DNA of 64,000 bases from Paludibacterium sp. B53371 (GTDB lineage: Bacteria > Pseudomonadota > Gammaproteobacteria > Burkholderiales > Chromobacteriaceae). The position numbers and the translations under genes were made by a program. Shown here piece after piece: positions 19,471 through 30,068 of this stretch. Position 1 is the stretch's first letter. Every line of letters begins with the position of its first letter. The notes below the pieces were generated by a model that saw only the letters and a list, made by a program, of their open reading frames with translations, did not search any database and was not told the DNA's origin. The DNA is taken from assembly GCF_018802765.1 (NCBI RefSeq), contig NZ_CP069163.1, forward strand, positions 310,001 to 374,000. The letters are read 5' to 3'.

Positions 19471-20958
19471 ATGCAGACCCTGACTCATTACATCGCCGGC
19501 GAACCACACGCTGGCAACAGCGAACGCTTTGCCGATGTGTTCGACCCTGCCAGCGGCAGCGTCACCGCCCGCGTTCCGCTGGCCAGTGCCGCCGAAGTGT
19601 CGGCAGCGGTAGACGCCGCCCGCCGCGCCTTCCCCGCCTGGGCCGACACCCCGCCGCTCAAGCGCGCCCGCATCCTGTTCCGCTTCAAGGAGCTGCTGGA
19701 GCAAAACCAGCAAAAGCTGGCCGCGCTGATCTCCGCCGAACATGGCAAGCTGGTGCCGGATGCGCTGGGAGAGGTCACCCGCGGTCTGGAGGTGGTGGAA
19801 TTTGCCTGTGGCATTCCCCATCTGCTCAAAGGCGAATACAGCCCGCAGGTCGGCAGTGGCATCGACAGCTTCAGTCTGCGCCAGCCCCTGGGGGTAGTGG
19901 CCGGCATCACCCCGTTCAACTTCCCGGCCATGGTGCCGATGTGGATGTTCCCGGTGGCGCTGGCTTGCGGCAACTGCTTCATCCTCAAGCCTTCCGAACG
20001 CGATCCCTCTGCCGCGCTGCTGCTGGCGCAACTGCTGGCAGAAGCCGGCCTGCCCGCCGGCGTATTCAATGTGGTCCACGGGGACAAACTGGCCGTCGAT
20101 GCCTTGCTGGCGCATCCGGAAGTCGCCGCACTCAGCTTTGTCGGCTCGACCCCGATCGCCAAGTACATCTATGAAACCGGCGCCTCCCACGGCAAGCGTG
20201 TCCAGGCACTCGGTGGCGCCAAGAACCATCTGGTGGTCATGCCCGATGCCGATCTCGATCAGGCGGTCGAGGCACTGATCGGTGCCGCCTACGGCTCTGC
20301 CGGCGAGCGCTGCATGGCCATCTCGGTCGCTGTCGCCGTGGGCAACGTGGCCGATCGGCTGGTTGAGCGGCTGGCCGAGCGTGCCCGCACGCTGAAAATC
20401 GGCAGCGGCAATCAGCCCGGGGCCGAAATGGGTCCCCTGGTGACCCGCCAGCATCGCGACAAGGTCAGCCAGTACATTGCCAGCGGGGTTGAGCAGGGCG
20501 CCTCGCTCGTGGTGGACGGGCGGGAATACCGGCATGCGCAGGCGCCGGAGGGCTTCTTCCTCGGGGCCAGCCTGTTCGACCACGTCACCCCGGAAATGAC
20601 CATCTATCGCGAAGAAATCTTCGGCCCGGTGCTGAGCGTGGTGCGCGTCGACGATTTCGAGCAGGCGCTGGCGCTGATCAACCGTCACGAGTTCGCCAAC
20701 GGCGTCAGCCTGTTTACCCGCAGCGGGGGCGTTGCCCGCGAGTTTCAGCAGCGCATCCAGGTCGGCATGGTCGGTATCAATGTGCCCCTGCCGGTGCCGA
20801 TGGCCTTCCATAGCTTCGGGGGTTGGAAAGCCTCCCTGTTCGGCGATCACGCCATGCACGGGCCAGAAGGCGTGCGCTTCTATACCCGCATCAAGACGGT
20901 GACCAGCCGCTGGCCGGACAACCTTCATGCCGAGTTTGTGATGCCGACCATGAAATAA
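19471..20958 (+). CDS. mmsA: CoA-acylating methylmalonate-semialdehyde dehydrogenase
   Basis: The 495-aa enzyme oxidises malonate or methylmalonate semialdehyde to acetyl- or propionyl-CoA. It has the ALDH fold with MMSDH features: [22 protein letters not shown] near residues 147-168, LGGAKNH, and the catalytic Cys in AGERCMAIS near residue 284. Translation starts at 19471, 13 bases after the transaminase stop and following CGGAG. The pair forms a two-gene operon converting beta-alanine to acetyl-CoA. Confidence 0.93.
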   Translation: MQTLTHYIAGEPHAGNSERFADVFDPASGSVTARVPLASAAEVSAAVDAARRAFPAWADTPPLKRARILFRFKELLEQNQQKLAALISAEHGKLVPDALGEVTRGLEVVEFACGIPHLLKGEYSPQVGSGIDSFSLRQPLGVVAGITPFNFPAMVPMWMFPVALACGNCFILKPSERDPSAALLLAQLLAEAGLPAGVFNVVHGDKLAVDALLAHPEVAALSFVGSTPIAKYIYETGASHGKRVQALGGAKNHLVVMPDADLDQAVEALIGAAYGSAGERCMAISVAVAVGNVADRLVERLAERARTLKIGSGNQPGAEMGPLVTRQHRDKVSQYIASGVEQGASLVVDGREYRHAQAPEGFFLGASLFDHVTPEMTIYREEIFGPVLSVVRVDDFEQALALINRHEFANGVSLFTRSGGVAREFQQRIQVGMVGINVPLPVPMAFHSFGGWKASLFGDHAMHGPEGVRFYTRIKTVTSRWPDNLHAEFVMPTMK

Positions 20959-20985
20959 CGTTGCATTTTCGCTGCGTTTCTCCCC

Positions 20986-21008
20986 AAGCCCTGCTCAATG
21001 CAGGGCTT
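20986..21008 (+). terminator. Hairpin after mmsA
   Basis: AAGCCCTGC, loop TCAAT and GCAGGGCTT form a perfect 9-bp stem 27 bases after the mmsA stop, followed by a weak T-containing tract (GTTGCTTCTGCTT). It is a probable terminator. Confidence 0.6.
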
Positions 21009-21126
21009 GTTGCTTCTGCTTGTCTCCCGCGGGTGTGATACTAAACTGTGATTTATAAGTAATGACGTATTGAAAATCTAAATATATAAATAATGACAAA
21101 CGGGCGAAGCCCGATGCGGAGGGGAT

Positions 21127-22773
21127 ATGATTACAGCAGCATCCAAAGGCATGAGTCTCAGGCTCAGGCTCATCGCCCTGATGGCCTTTGCCGCACTCCT
21201 GATCTGTGTCCAGGGGGGATTCAGCATCCTCAATCAGCGCGACATCATGTTGCAGGATCGTCAGGACAAAATCCGCAATCAGGTCGAGTCGGCCGTCAGT
21301 GCCGTGAGCCGATTCGAAACCATGGCTGCCGAGGGGCAGGTGCCGCTGGATCAGGCGCAAAAGATGGCCAAGGCCGCCCTCTCGGCCATGCGCTACGACC
21401 AGAAAGAGTATTTCTTTGGCTTCGACGCCGGCATGCACTATCTGGTGCAGGGCGTGAAACCAGCCCTGCTCGGCAAGGATGCCCACGGGCTGCACGATGC
21501 CGGCGGCAAGAATCTGGGTGAGCTGTTCGATCAGACGCTGGCACAGGGCAACGGCAAGGGCTTTGCCGCCTATATCTGGGACAAACCGGGGTTCGATACC
21601 CCGCAACCCAAAGTCTCCTACCTGATGACGACACCCGGCTGGCACTGGATCATTGGCACCGGCATCTATCTGGATGATGTCGACCATGCCTTTTATGCCC
21701 AGATGCGCTGGCTGCTGCTGCAGGTCTCCCTGTCCTTGCTGGTGTTGCTGGCACTGGGCGCCCTGGTGACCCGCCGCATCCTGCGCCAGCTCGGGGCCGA
21801 GCCGGATATCACCACCGGCGTGGTGCATCGCATTGCCGCCGGGCATCTGGACGAACCGGTGCCGCTGCAGCCCGGCGACCGCCACAGCCTGCTGGCCGCC
21901 GTGGACGACATGCGCCAGCAACTGCGCCAGTTGGTCAATGACATTCTGGCCGGCGCCAATCATCTGGGACAGACCAGCGCCCAGGTCACCCAGAGTGCCG
22001 AGCACGTCGCCATCGGCTCGCGCGAACAGAGCCAGGCAGCCAGCAATATGGCCGCCTCGGTCGAGTCCATGACCCAGAGCATTCAATCGATTGCCGAGCA
22101 TGCCCAGGAGGCCCGACGCCTGTCCCAGGTCTCCGGCGAGCTATCGCGCGAAGGGACCGATGTCTTGCGCCAGGCCGAAGGGGAGATGAACCGCATCGGC
22201 GACTCGGTCAATGCGGCGGCGCAGACCATCGGCGATCTGGCAGCCAAGACAGCCAACATTACCTCCATCGTCCAGGTCATTCGCGAAGTGGCCGATCAGA
22301 CCAACCTGCTGGCGCTGAATGCGGCCATCGAGGCCGCCCGGGCCGGAGAGGCCGGACGAGGCTTTGCCGTGGTGGCCGATGAAGTGCGCAAACTGTCCGA
22401 GCGGACCGCTTCGGCGACCCGGGAAATTGCCACCATGGTGGAGGAAATCCAGCAAGGCTCGGATGCCTCCCATGAAACCATGGCGCAGGCGGTCGAGCGG
22501 CTGGAAAGCGGCTTGAACATGATGCATCAGGGGGGCGATGCCGTTGGCCGCATTCAGCAAAGTGCCGAATCAGTGTTGAGCGCGGTGCAGGACATTACCG
22601 AAGCCTTGCGTCAGCAGGGCGAGGTCAGTGCCGACATTGCCCGCCATGTCGATCAGATCGCACAGAGCAGCAATACCAACGCCTCGGCGACCATGCAGAC
22701 TTCACAGGCGGTAGAAGAGATTCACCGGCGCACCGAGCTGCTGCGCAGTCTGGTGGCGAAGTTCAAGGTCTGA
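21127..22773 (+). CDS. Methyl-accepting chemotaxis protein with single Cache domain
   Basis: This 548-aa chemoreceptor has a membrane segment at about 15-35, a single Cache (sCache_2) domain at about 40-190 (including [18 protein letters not shown] and [16 protein letters not shown]), a second membrane segment at about 195-215, a HAMP-like linker and a signalling domain. The conserved tip is near 390-415 ([21 protein letters not shown]). sCache_2 receptors typically detect small organic acids. It has no visible pentapeptide tether. GAGGGGAT precedes the ATG. Confidence 0.92.
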   Translation: MITAASKGMSLRLRLIALMAFAALLICVQGGFSILNQRDIMLQDRQDKIRNQVESAVSAVSRFETMAAEGQVPLDQAQKMAKAALSAMRYDQKEYFFGFDAGMHYLVQGVKPALLGKDAHGLHDAGGKNLGELFDQTLAQGNGKGFAAYIWDKPGFDTPQPKVSYLMTTPGWHWIIGTGIYLDDVDHAFYAQMRWLLLQVSLSLLVLLALGALVTRRILRQLGAEPDITTGVVHRIAAGHLDEPVPLQPGDRHSLLAAVDDMRQQLRQLVNDILAGANHLGQTSAQVTQSAEHVAIGSREQSQAASNMAASVESMTQSIQSIAEHAQEARRLSQVSGELSREGTDVLRQAEGEMNRIGDSVNAAAQTIGDLAAKTANITSIVQVIREVADQTNLLALNAAIEAARAGEAGRGFAVVADEVRKLSERTASATREIATMVEEIQQGSDASHETMAQAVERLESGLNMMHQGGDAVGRIQQSAESVLSAVQDITEALRQQGEVSADIARHVDQIAQSSNTNASATMQTSQAVEEIHRRTELLRSLVAKFKV

Positions 22774-22779
22774 GTCCAT

Positions 22780-22806
22780 CGGGGCCGGCCGGTCGGCCCG
22801 GCCCCG
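22780..22806. terminator. GC-rich hairpin between convergent genes
   Basis: CGGGGCCGG (22780-22788) pairs with CCGGCCCCG (22798-22806) in the short gap between the chemoreceptor and lnt stops. There is no T run, so it may stop RNA polymerase only weakly or protect mRNA ends. Confidence 0.35.
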
Positions 22807-22810
22807 TGAC

Positions 22811-24364
22811 TCACAGATGATCGCGATAGCGCGCCCGGATGCCGGACGGGCGACGCCACAGCCGCAGCAGCGGCAGCAGCAACAAGGCGGCACAGGCCAG
22901 CAGCACCGGCAGGTTGCCGAAACGCATATAGGGCGTCAGACCGCTGCGCCCCTCTGCATAGCCCAGCAGCACCTGGCGGGTGAACGGCGCGGCAATCGCA
23001 TCCACCGCGCCATCCGGACGAATGATGGCGGTCATGCCGGTATTGGTCGAACGCAGCATGAAGCGGCCGGTTTCCAGCGCCCGCGCCTGAGCTAGCTGCA
23101 GATGCTGGCTGGCGGCAGTGCTCTTGCCGAACCAGGCCAGATTGCTGACATTGGCCAGCATGGTCGAACGTGCGGCCGGACCGATCAGCTCCTCGCCAAA
23201 ACTGTCCTCATAGCACACATTGAAGGCAATCTTCTGCCCGGCCATCTCCAGTGGTGCCTGATCGCTGCCACCGCGCGAAAAGCCGGCCAGCGGCATGTGC
23301 ATCAGCTGATACAGCCAGCCGGTCAGCCAGGGCAAGGGAATGAATTCGCCGAAAGGCACCAGATGATCCTTGGCGTAATAGGGCATGCCCGGCGTGGTCA
23401 GTGCCACCACGGCGTTCAGATAGCCCGCCGGATCCTTGTCGCTGCGACGCGGCACGCCGACCGCCAGCGCCATGTCGTTGTGGCTGGCGATGCTTTGCAG
23501 CACCTCGACGTAATTCGGCGGCAATTCGTTCAGAAACACCGGCAGGGCGGTTTCCGGCAGAATCATCAAATCGGCCCGGGTGTTGGCGACCTGCTGACCA
23601 TACAGCCGCAACGTCGATTCGAAACTGACCGGATCCCACTTCAGTGATTGCGGGACATCGCCCTGAGCCAGTGCCACGGTGATCGGCTTGCCGACCGGCG
23701 TGGTCCAGCTCAGCATCTTGAGCTGCATGCCCCAGACCCAGAGCAGCGCGAGGCCGATGGCCAGACCCGCGCGCCACCACTTGCCGGATTGCAGCGCCAA
23801 CTGCAAGGCCCCGGCAGTCAGCGCCACCAGCAGCGTCACCAGCAGAATGCCGCCGATCGGCGCGAAGCCGGCCAGTGCACTCTCGGTAATCTGCGAATAA
23901 CCAATCTGTCCCCAGGGGAAGCCGGACAGCATCCAGCTGCGCAACCACTCGGTCAGCGTCCAGCTGGCGGGAAACAGCACCAGCCAGCGGGTGGCTGCGC
24001 CATGCTGACAGGTGTCGCTGATGCGGACAGTCATCCAGGCCGCCAGACCGGGGTAAAGCGCCAGATAGGCCGGCAGCAGCAAGGTCAGCAGCCCGGCCAG
24101 CACCGCCGGCATGCCGGCCACGTCATGCAGCGAGATGAAGATCCAGTTGAAATTGCACAGATAGGCGACCAGCCCCCAGGCATAGCCCAGCCAGAAGGCA
24201 TGCTTGCCGCCGCGCTGCAGCGTGTTGGCCAGAATGGCCAGCGACAGCGGCATCACCCAGTAGAGGCGATAGGGTGCGAAAGCGAGCAGGGTCATGACCC
24301 CGGCCAGGGTGGCCAGGATCAGCAACAGCGCGAGGCGCATGGCTTTGGAACGTTCAGGCGTCAC
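22811..24364 (-). CDS. lnt: Apolipoprotein N-acyltransferase
   Basis: Lnt adds the third acyl chain to the N-terminal Cys of lipoproteins in the inner membrane. The 517-aa protein has about six N-terminal membrane segments and a periplasmic nitrilase domain with the Glu-Lys-Cys triad in ILPETALP (near 268), YAKDHLVPFGEF (near 335) and FNVCYEDSFG (near 384). The start is taken as GTG at 24364, overlapping the corC stop by 11 bases; ATG at 24340 is an alternative. It is the last gene of the miaB-lnt series. Confidence 0.95.
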   Translation of the reverse strand: MTPERSKAMRLALLLILATLAGVMTLLAFAPYRLYWVMPLSLAILANTLQRGGKHAFWLGYAWGLVAYLCNFNWIFISLHDVAGMPAVLAGLLTLLLPAYLALYPGLAAWMTVRISDTCQHGAATRWLVLFPASWTLTEWLRSWMLSGFPWGQIGYSQITESALAGFAPIGGILLVTLLVALTAGALQLALQSGKWWRAGLAIGLALLWVWGMQLKMLSWTTPVGKPITVALAQGDVPQSLKWDPVSFESTLRLYGQQVANTRADLMILPETALPVFLNELPPNYVEVLQSIASHNDMALAVGVPRRSDKDPAGYLNAVVALTTPGMPYYAKDHLVPFGEFIPLPWLTGWLYQLMHMPLAGFSRGGSDQAPLEMAGQKIAFNVCYEDSFGEELIGPAARSTMLANVSNLAWFGKSTAASQHLQLAQARALETGRFMLRSTNTGMTAIIRPDGAVDAIAAPFTRQVLLGYAEGRSGLTPYMRFGNLPVLLACAALLLLPLLRLWRRPSGIRARYRDHL

Positions 24365-25190
24365 TGCGGATTTTTTCTACCAGAAGGGTTTGCAGCCGAC
24401 GGCTGTCGGCCTTGATAACGGTAAAGCGCATGCCGTCGGACACCTGGCTGTCGCCCCGCTTGGGAACGTGGCCGAACATCTCCAGCACCAGACCGCCAAT
24501 GGTGTCGACATCGTCGCTGGCAAAGCGGGTGCCGAAGTAATCGTTGAAAGTATCGATTTCGGTCAGGGCGCTCACCCGGTGGCGTTGGCCGCGTACCGGC
24601 ACGATCTGTTCTTCGGTATCGGTAAAGTCGGTTTCATCCTCGATGTCACCGACAATCTGCTCGATCACATCCTCGATGGTGACCAGACCGGCGACGCCGC
24701 CATATTCGTCCACCACCACCGCCAGGTGATTGCGGGTACTGCGGAAATCCTTCAGCAGCACGTTGAGCGGTTTGGACTCCGGAACAAACACCACCGGGCG
24801 CAAGGTCTTGGCCAGGTCGAAGGTTTCCGGATTGTGGAAGTAGCGCAACAGATCCTTGGCCAGCAGGATGCCGATCACATCATCGCGGTCTTCGCCGATC
24901 ACCGGAAAACGCGAGTGACCACTTTCGACCACCATCGGCAGAAAACGCTCGATCGGCTCGGCTTCGCGGATCACATCCATCTGACTGCGCTGGATCATGA
25001 CATCGCCGACGGTCAGTTCGCCGACCGACAGCACCCCCTCGATCATGCCCAGCGCATCGGCATCCAGCAGCTTGCGCTCGAAGGCGGTATGCAACAGTTC
25101 GACCAGTTCCTCGCGATCTTCAGGCTCGTGCTGGAACAGCTCGGACAAACGTTCAAACCAGTTGGGACGGGGTTTACTGGGGTCTTCCAT
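24354..25190 (-). CDS. corC: CBS-domain protein CorC (HlyC/CorC family)
   Basis: The 278-aa cytosolic protein has two CBS domains (residues about 65-185) and a C-terminal CorC_HlyC transporter-associated domain (about 200-275). CorC is linked to magnesium/cobalt efflux in Salmonella, but the direct biochemical role is unsettled. It lacks membrane segments. It sits 5 bases after ybeY and overlaps lnt, the conserved ybeZ-ybeY-corC-lnt arrangement. Confidence 0.92.
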   Translation of the reverse strand: MEDPSKPRPNWFERLSELFQHEPEDREELVELLHTAFERKLLDADALGMIEGVLSVGELTVGDVMIQRSQMDVIREAEPIERFLPMVVESGHSRFPVIGEDRDDVIGILLAKDLLRYFHNPETFDLAKTLRPVVFVPESKPLNVLLKDFRSTRNHLAVVVDEYGGVAGLVTIEDVIEQIVGDIEDETDFTDTEEQIVPVRGQRHRVSALTEIDTFNDYFGTRFASDDVDTIGGLVLEMFGHVPKRGDSQVSDGMRFTVIKADSRRLQTLLVEKIRSDA

Positions 25191-25195
25191 GATGT

Positions 25196-25702
25196 TCAGG
25201 CGTGCTCCTCGCCGTAGGGGTCAGGGTATCCTAGCCGTTTCACGATGACGGTTTCAAGCGCTTCCATGGCTTCGGCCTCATCCTCTTCCAGATGATCGAA
25301 GCCCTGCAGATGCAACATGCTGTGCACCACCAGGTGCGCATAGTGTGCATCCAGTGTTTTGCCTTGCTCTTCCGCCTCGCGCGCCACCACACCGGCCGTC
25401 AGCACAATGTCGCCAAAAAGCGGCATGCCGGGGATCGGATCTTCGCCCTCATTCAGGGCAAAGGTGAGGACATTGGTGGCATAGTCCTTGCCGCGATAGT
25501 CGCGGTTCAGCGTGCGGCCTTCCTGTTCATCCACCACCCGCAGGCCGATTTCCGCCTGCGCCACGTCCGGCAGCAGGGCGGCTTCGGCCCAGCGGCGCAG
25601 CAGGGCCGCATCCGGCAGACCCGTCGGGTCCACCACAAACTCGATCGCCAGCTGCAGACGGGCAGCGGCTTGTCGTCTAGTTCTTTGCTTGGCGATTTTC
25701 AT
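25196..25702 (-). CDS. ybeY: Endoribonuclease YbeY, rRNA maturation factor
   Basis: YbeY is a zinc metalloprotein that acts in 16S rRNA 3'-end processing and ribosome quality control. The 168-aa protein carries the family motif [11 protein letters not shown] near residues 127-137, where the three histidines bind the metal. It overlaps the phoH-like gene by 26 bases, so the two are probably translationally coupled. Confidence 0.95.
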   Translation of the reverse strand: MKIAKQRTRRQAAARLQLAIEFVVDPTGLPDAALLRRWAEAALLPDVAQAEIGLRVVDEQEGRTLNRDYRGKDYATNVLTFALNEGEDPIPGMPLFGDIVLTAGVVAREAEEQGKTLDAHYAHLVVHSMLHLQGFDHLEEDEAEAMEALETVIVKRLGYPDPYGEEHA

Positions 25703-26642
25703 CCTGACCCTGCCATTGTTCGTAAGCGTCGACGATCTTCTGCACCAGCGGGTGGCGCACCACGTCCTCGCTCTGGAAATGCTGGAAATGAATGCCGCGG
25801 ATCTGGCCGAGAATGCGCTCGACCTCCACCAGGCCGCTCTTCTGGTGCCGGGCCAGGTCGATCTGCGTCACGTCGCCGGTGATCACCGCGCGCGAGCCGA
25901 AGCCGATCCGCGTCAGGAACATCTTCATCTGTTCCGGCGTCGTGTTCTGCGCTTCGTCGAGAATGATGAAACTGTTGTTGAGCGTGCGACCGCGCATATA
26001 AGCCAGCGGGGCAATCTCGATCAGCCCCTTCTCGAACAGGCGCGTGACCTTGTCGAAACCCATCAGGTCATACAGCGCGTCATACAGGGGGCGCAGATAG
26101 GGGTCGACCTTCTGGGCCAGATCGCCGGGCAGAAAGCCCAGCTTCTCGCCCGCCTCGACCGCCGGGCGCACCAGCACCAGACGCTTGACCTGGTCGCGCT
26201 CCATGGCATCCACCGCGCAGGCCACCGCCAGATAGGTCTTGCCCGTCCCTGCCGGACCGATACCGAAGGTGATGTCGTGCTCGAGAATGGCCTTGATGTA
26301 ATGCGCCTGACGCGGCGTGCGCCCGCGCAATTCGCCACGACGGGTGCGCAGGTGCAGTCGATCTTCCTGTTCTGCCGCAGGACCCTGGCGGCGAATCTCC
26401 ACCAGACACAGCTGCACATCCTCGATGTCCACCGGCTGTTTTTCCGCCTGCAGATAGAGTTCGGTCAGGGCCTGGACCGCGGTGCGGGCCAGTTCGCCCT
26501 GAATCTTGAAATGTTCGCCCCGGCGCTGAATGGCCACGTCCAGGGCGTTTTCGATCTGTTTCAGGTTCTCGTCCAGCGGGCCGCACAGATTGGCCAGGCG
26601 CTCATTGTCGACGGGATTGAAACTCAGTGGTTCTGTCAGCAA
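25677..26642 (-). CDS. ybeZ: PhoH-like ATPase YbeZ
   Basis: The 321-aa protein is a PhoH-family P-loop ATPase with Walker [12 protein letters not shown] near residues 127-137 and Walker B-like [10 protein letters not shown] near 230. YbeZ works with YbeY in rRNA processing. The reading frame appears to start at TTG (26642), with GGAG about 11 bases upstream; no ATG is near. It overlaps ybeY. Confidence 0.93.
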   Translation of the reverse strand: MLTEPLSFNPVDNERLANLCGPLDENLKQIENALDVAIQRRGEHFKIQGELARTAVQALTELYLQAEKQPVDIEDVQLCLVEIRRQGPAAEQEDRLHLRTRRGELRGRTPRQAHYIKAILEHDITFGIGPAGTGKTYLAVACAVDAMERDQVKRLVLVRPAVEAGEKLGFLPGDLAQKVDPYLRPLYDALYDLMGFDKVTRLFEKGLIEIAPLAYMRGRTLNNSFIILDEAQNTTPEQMKMFLTRIGFGSRAVITGDVTQIDLARHQKSGLVEVERILGQIRGIHFQHFQSEDVVRHPLVQKIVDAYEQWQGQDENRQAKN

Positions 26643-26670
26643 GTTGCAGAGATCTCCAGAAGGCGTACGG

Positions 26671-26958
26671 TCACGCCGTTGTCAGCACTTCAAAGCCGGG
26701 CGCCGTCATGCTCGGCACGAATTCGGTCACATCGTAGCGCGCCACGGCGCCGACAGCAAAAGGATCCCTGGCCAGCCAGGCATCCAGTTCGGCACGCTCG
26801 CCGCGCGCCAGAATGACGCCACCCTCGCGCGGCACCTTGCGGCCGGAGGCGATGAAAACACCGGCGGCATACGCGTCCTTCAGCCAGGCAATGTGCGCTT
26901 CCAGCAGGGCATCCACCTCTTGCAGCGGACGGGTATAAGTCAGCGAAACAATATACAT
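26671..26958 (-). CDS. YciI family protein
   Basis: This 95-aa protein has the ferredoxin-like YciI fold: MYIVSLTYTRPLQEVDALLEAHI at the start with the conserved His, then GVFIASGRKVP and the DPFAVGAVARYDVTEF segment carrying the conserved Asp-Pro-Phe. Its biochemical role is unknown; relatives act as small dimeric enzymes. It lies between miaB and ybeZ, where a spacer gene is not universal. Confidence 0.85.
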   Translation of the reverse strand: MYIVSLTYTRPLQEVDALLEAHIAWLKDAYAAGVFIASGRKVPREGGVILARGERAELDAWLARDPFAVGAVARYDVTEFVPSMTAPGFEVLTTA

Positions 26959-26973
26959 GCCGTGTTCTCCCGT

Positions 26974-28302
26974 TCAGTCCTGGATGAGTGCCTCGCCGCG
27001 CAGCGAATGCGCGAAGGCCTCGACGATGCGGACATCGATCATCTGATTGATCAGACGCGGGTGCCCCAGGAAATTCACCACCCGGTTATTGGCGGTACGC
27101 GCCGCCAGCTGACCCGCCTCCCGCTTGCCCAGTCCTTCGACCAGTACCCGTTGCACGCTGCCCACCATGGCCTGGTTGGTCGCGTAATGATTGGCCTCAA
27201 TCACTTCATTGAGGGCCTCCAGACGACGCACCTTGACCTCTTGCGGCGTGTCATCGCTCAAATTGGCTGCCGGCGTGCCGGGACGCGGACTGTAGATGAA
27301 CACAAAGCTCAGATCGAAAGCCAGGTCGCGCGTCAGCTTCAGCGTGGCTTCGAAATCGGCTTCGGTCTCGCCCGGGAAACCGACGATGAAGTCGGATGAC
27401 AGGCACAGATCCGGCCGCACGGCGCGCAATTTGCGGATCACCGACTTGTACTCCAGCGCGGTATAGCCACGCTTCATCGCCATCAGGATGCGGTCGGAAC
27501 CACTCTGCACCGGCAGGTGCAGGTGCGAGACCAGCTTGGGCAGTGTGCGGTAGCAGTCGATCAGCCGGTCGGTGAACTCGCGCGGATGGCTGGTGGTGAA
27601 ACGCAGCCGCTCCACCCCCGGAATCTCGTGCACATACTCCAGCAACATGGCGAAGTCGGCGATGTTGCCATCGGCCATCAGGCCACGATAAGCGTTGACG
27701 TTCTGCCCCAGCAGCGTGATTTCCTTCACGCCCTGCTGCGCCAGACCGGCCACCTCGGTCAGCACGTCCTCGAACGGCCGCGAGACTTCCTCCCCCCGGG
27801 TGTAGGGCACCACGCAATAGGAGCAGTACTTCGAGCAGCCCTCCATGATCGAGACAAAGGCCGCGCCCCCTTCCACCTTGGCCGGCGGGATATGATCGAA
27901 CTTTTCGATTTCCGGAAAGGAAATGTCCACCTGGGAGCGCCCGCTGTCCTGGCGGCTCTTGATCAGCTCCGGCAGGCGGTGCAGGGTCTGCGGACCAAAC
28001 ACCACGTCCACATAGGGCGCGCGCTTGATGATCTGCTCGCCCTCCTGCGAGGCGACACAGCCGCCCACCCCGATCAGCAGATCGGGCTTCTGCAACTTCA
28101 GCTCACGCACGCGCCCCAGGTCGGAGAACACCTTCTCCTGTGCCTTCTCGCGCACGGAACAGGTGTTGAACAGGATCACGTCGGCGTCTTCCGGCGAGTC
28201 GGTCTTGACCATGCCTTCGGCGCTGCCGAGTACGTCGAGCATCTTGTCCGAATCGTACTCATTCATCTGGCAGCCGAAGGTCTTGATAAACACTTTCTTC
28301 AT
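26974..28302 (-). CDS. miaB: tRNA-2-methylthio-N6-dimethylallyladenosine synthase MiaB
   Basis: MiaB is a radical-SAM methylthiotransferase that converts i6A37 to ms2i6A37 in tRNAs reading UNN codons. The 442-aa protein has an N-terminal UPF0004 domain with three conserved Cys ([12 protein letters not shown] near 7-18), the radical-SAM CX3CX2C (CSKYCSYC near 155-162) and a C-terminal TRAM domain (about 375-440). It is the first gene of the miaB-yciI-ybeZ-ybeY-corC-lnt series. Confidence 0.97.
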   Translation of the reverse strand: MKKVFIKTFGCQMNEYDSDKMLDVLGSAEGMVKTDSPEDADVILFNTCSVREKAQEKVFSDLGRVRELKLQKPDLLIGVGGCVASQEGEQIIKRAPYVDVVFGPQTLHRLPELIKSRQDSGRSQVDISFPEIEKFDHIPPAKVEGGAAFVSIMEGCSKYCSYCVVPYTRGEEVSRPFEDVLTEVAGLAQQGVKEITLLGQNVNAYRGLMADGNIADFAMLLEYVHEIPGVERLRFTTSHPREFTDRLIDCYRTLPKLVSHLHLPVQSGSDRILMAMKRGYTALEYKSVIRKLRAVRPDLCLSSDFIVGFPGETEADFEATLKLTRDLAFDLSFVFIYSPRPGTPAANLSDDTPQEVKVRRLEALNEVIEANHYATNQAMVGSVQRVLVEGLGKREAGQLAARTANNRVVNFLGHPRLINQMIDVRIVEAFAHSLRGEALIQD

Positions 28303-28345
28303 TGCAATCGATCCAGCCTGTCAGGCCAGGGGCGCATGTCCGATG

Positions 28346-28377
28346 CAAAAAGCCCGTTGAACCGGCTCAACGGGCTT
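28346..28377 (-). terminator. Intrinsic terminator upstream of miaB
   Basis: On the minus strand AAGCCCGTTGA, a 6-base loop, TCAACGGGCTT and a T run form an 11-bp stem terminator. It ends transcription of the metallophosphoesterase gene before miaB. Confidence 0.8.
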
Positions 28378-28456
28378 GGGCGTGACGCGCCGCTCTGGCG
28401 GGTGCGTATTCAAACCGCTGATTATACGGCCAAAAGCCATCAAATCGCTAGCCTCT

Positions 28457-29578
28457 CTATGCGCGCGTCAAGCGCAACAGCGTGATCTCCGACGGGGCAA
28501 ACAGCCTGACCGGCGGTCCCCAGTAGCCCGTACCCCGGCTGGTGTAGACCCATAAATCACCCAGGCGGTGCAGCCCGGCGACAAAGGGCTGCTGCAGCGG
28601 CACCAGCCAGTTCCAGGGGACGAACTGACCGCCATGGGTATGCCCCGAAAGCTGCAGATCGAAACCTGCGGCTTGCGCGGCAGGGGCCGAGCGCGGCTGA
28701 TGGGCCAGCAGGACGCGCAGCGCCGCCTCGGCGGGCGCGCCGGCCAGCGCAGCCTGCGGATCGCTGGCCACCCCCCCTTCAAAGTGCCCGGCCGAATAAT
28801 CCGTGACCCCGGCCAGCACCCATGAACGCGATCCGCGTGGCAGCACCACGTGCTGATTTTCCAGCACCGTCAGGCCGAGCCGGCGAAACTCGGCGATCCA
28901 TTCGCGCGCCCCCGAGTAATACTCATGATTGCCGGTCACCAGATAGACCCCCTGCGGGGCCTGCAAGTCCGCCAGCGGGCGGGTATGCCCGGCCAGCTGC
29001 CGTACACTGCCGTCGACCACGTCCCCGGTGATGGCGATCACGTCCGCACCCAGGGCATTCGTTCGCGCCACCATCCGGGCCAGATACCCACGTTTGATGG
29101 TCGGCCCGACATGGATATCGCTCAGCTGGGCGATACGCAGCCCTTCCAGCTCGGGCGGCAGACCGGCAATCGGCACCGTGACCTGTCGTACCCGGGCCAC
29201 CCGGCGGGCCCCCGCCATGCCGACCAGCAGCAACAAAGGCGACAGCCAGATGACCGCCGTGGCCGAGTCAGGCGAGAAGCTGGCCAGCCAGTCCGGATGC
29301 ACCAGCCGGATGGCCAGCAGCGCCACATCCCGCAATGCCGTCAAACTCAATGTCAGCGCAAACAGACCGAACCAGCTCAGGCCGATCCAGGAGAGCGCAT
29401 CGGCCAGGGCCGGCCAGCGAATACTGCGCAGCAGCAGAGAAAACGGCACCACCAGCACCGAAAGCAGCAACAGGGCCAGCGAGACCGGACCGGGCGCACT
29501 CAGCAGCCGCAGACCGATATACAGATGCAGCAGGGCGGACAGCAGCAGAAAAGACAAGATGACGCGACGCGGGGGCAT
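28457..29578 (-). CDS. Membrane-anchored metallophosphoesterase
   Basis: The 373-aa protein has about four N-terminal membrane segments (residues 5-125) and a calcineurin-like phosphoesterase domain (about 145-370). The metal-binding motifs DIHVG, GDVVDG, GNHEYYSG and SGHTHGGQF are in order. It resembles the YaeI/YkuE group, some of which cleave UDP-2,3-diacylglucosamine or act on other lipids; the substrate here is unknown. It is a single gene between a VOC gene and the miaB operon. Confidence 0.88.
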   Translation of the reverse strand: MPPRRVILSFLLLSALLHLYIGLRLLSAPGPVSLALLLLSVLVVPFSLLLRSIRWPALADALSWIGLSWFGLFALTLSLTALRDVALLAIRLVHPDWLASFSPDSATAVIWLSPLLLLVGMAGARRVARVRQVTVPIAGLPPELEGLRIAQLSDIHVGPTIKRGYLARMVARTNALGADVIAITGDVVDGSVRQLAGHTRPLADLQAPQGVYLVTGNHEYYSGAREWIAEFRRLGLTVLENQHVVLPRGSRSWVLAGVTDYSAGHFEGGVASDPQAALAGAPAEAALRVLLAHQPRSAPAAQAAGFDLQLSGHTHGGQFVPWNWLVPLQQPFVAGLHRLGDLWVYTSRGTGYWGPPVRLFAPSEITLLRLTRA

Positions 29579-29673
29579 GCAGGCCTCTATTCAAATGCAG
29601 ATTAATAAACTACTAAAAAATCAACTATAACGGTTTATGACAGGAAAATAGAAAGGCAAGCACAGGAGCTGCC

Positions 29674-30042
29674 ATGGCGATTCCCTCTCACGTACTGCTC
29701 TATGTCGACGATCCCGACGCCAGTGCCACGTTCTATCAGACCGTGCTCGGCGACCTGCCGGTGCGCAGCGACCCATCCTTTGTCCTGTTCGAGCAGCCTA
29801 CCGGCCTGCGCCTCGGGCTGTGGGCCCGACACAGCGTGCAGCCGGAGGCGACCATTGCCGGCGGCGGGGCCGAGCTGGTCATCGTGCTGGACGACGAGGA
29901 CGCCGTGGACGAGCGCTACCATGCATTGCAGCAGCTGGGCCTGTGCATCATCCAGCCGCCACAGGACATGACCTATGGCCGCAGCATGGTGCTGCTCGAC
30001 CCGGATGGTCACCGCATTCGCCTGCTGGAACCGGCGGGCTGA
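29674..30042 (+). CDS. VOC family protein (glyoxalase/bleomycin-resistance fold)
   Basis: The 122-aa protein has the paired beta-alpha-beta-beta-beta modules of the vicinal-oxygen-chelate family. The N-terminal module begins HVLLYVDDPDASATFYQTVLG and the C-terminal module has MVLLDPDGHRIRLLEP, with a metal-ligand-type Glu near residue 119. Similar proteins are called PhnB-like or lyases. Substrate is unknown. CAGGAG precedes the ATG. Confidence 0.8.
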   Translation: MAIPSHVLLYVDDPDASATFYQTVLGDLPVRSDPSFVLFEQPTGLRLGLWARHSVQPEATIAGGGAELVIVLDDEDAVDERYHALQQLGLCIIQPPQDMTYGRSMVLLDPDGHRIRLLEPAG

Positions 30043-30068
30043 GCCTGCCGGAAAGATGCCTGTGGCCC

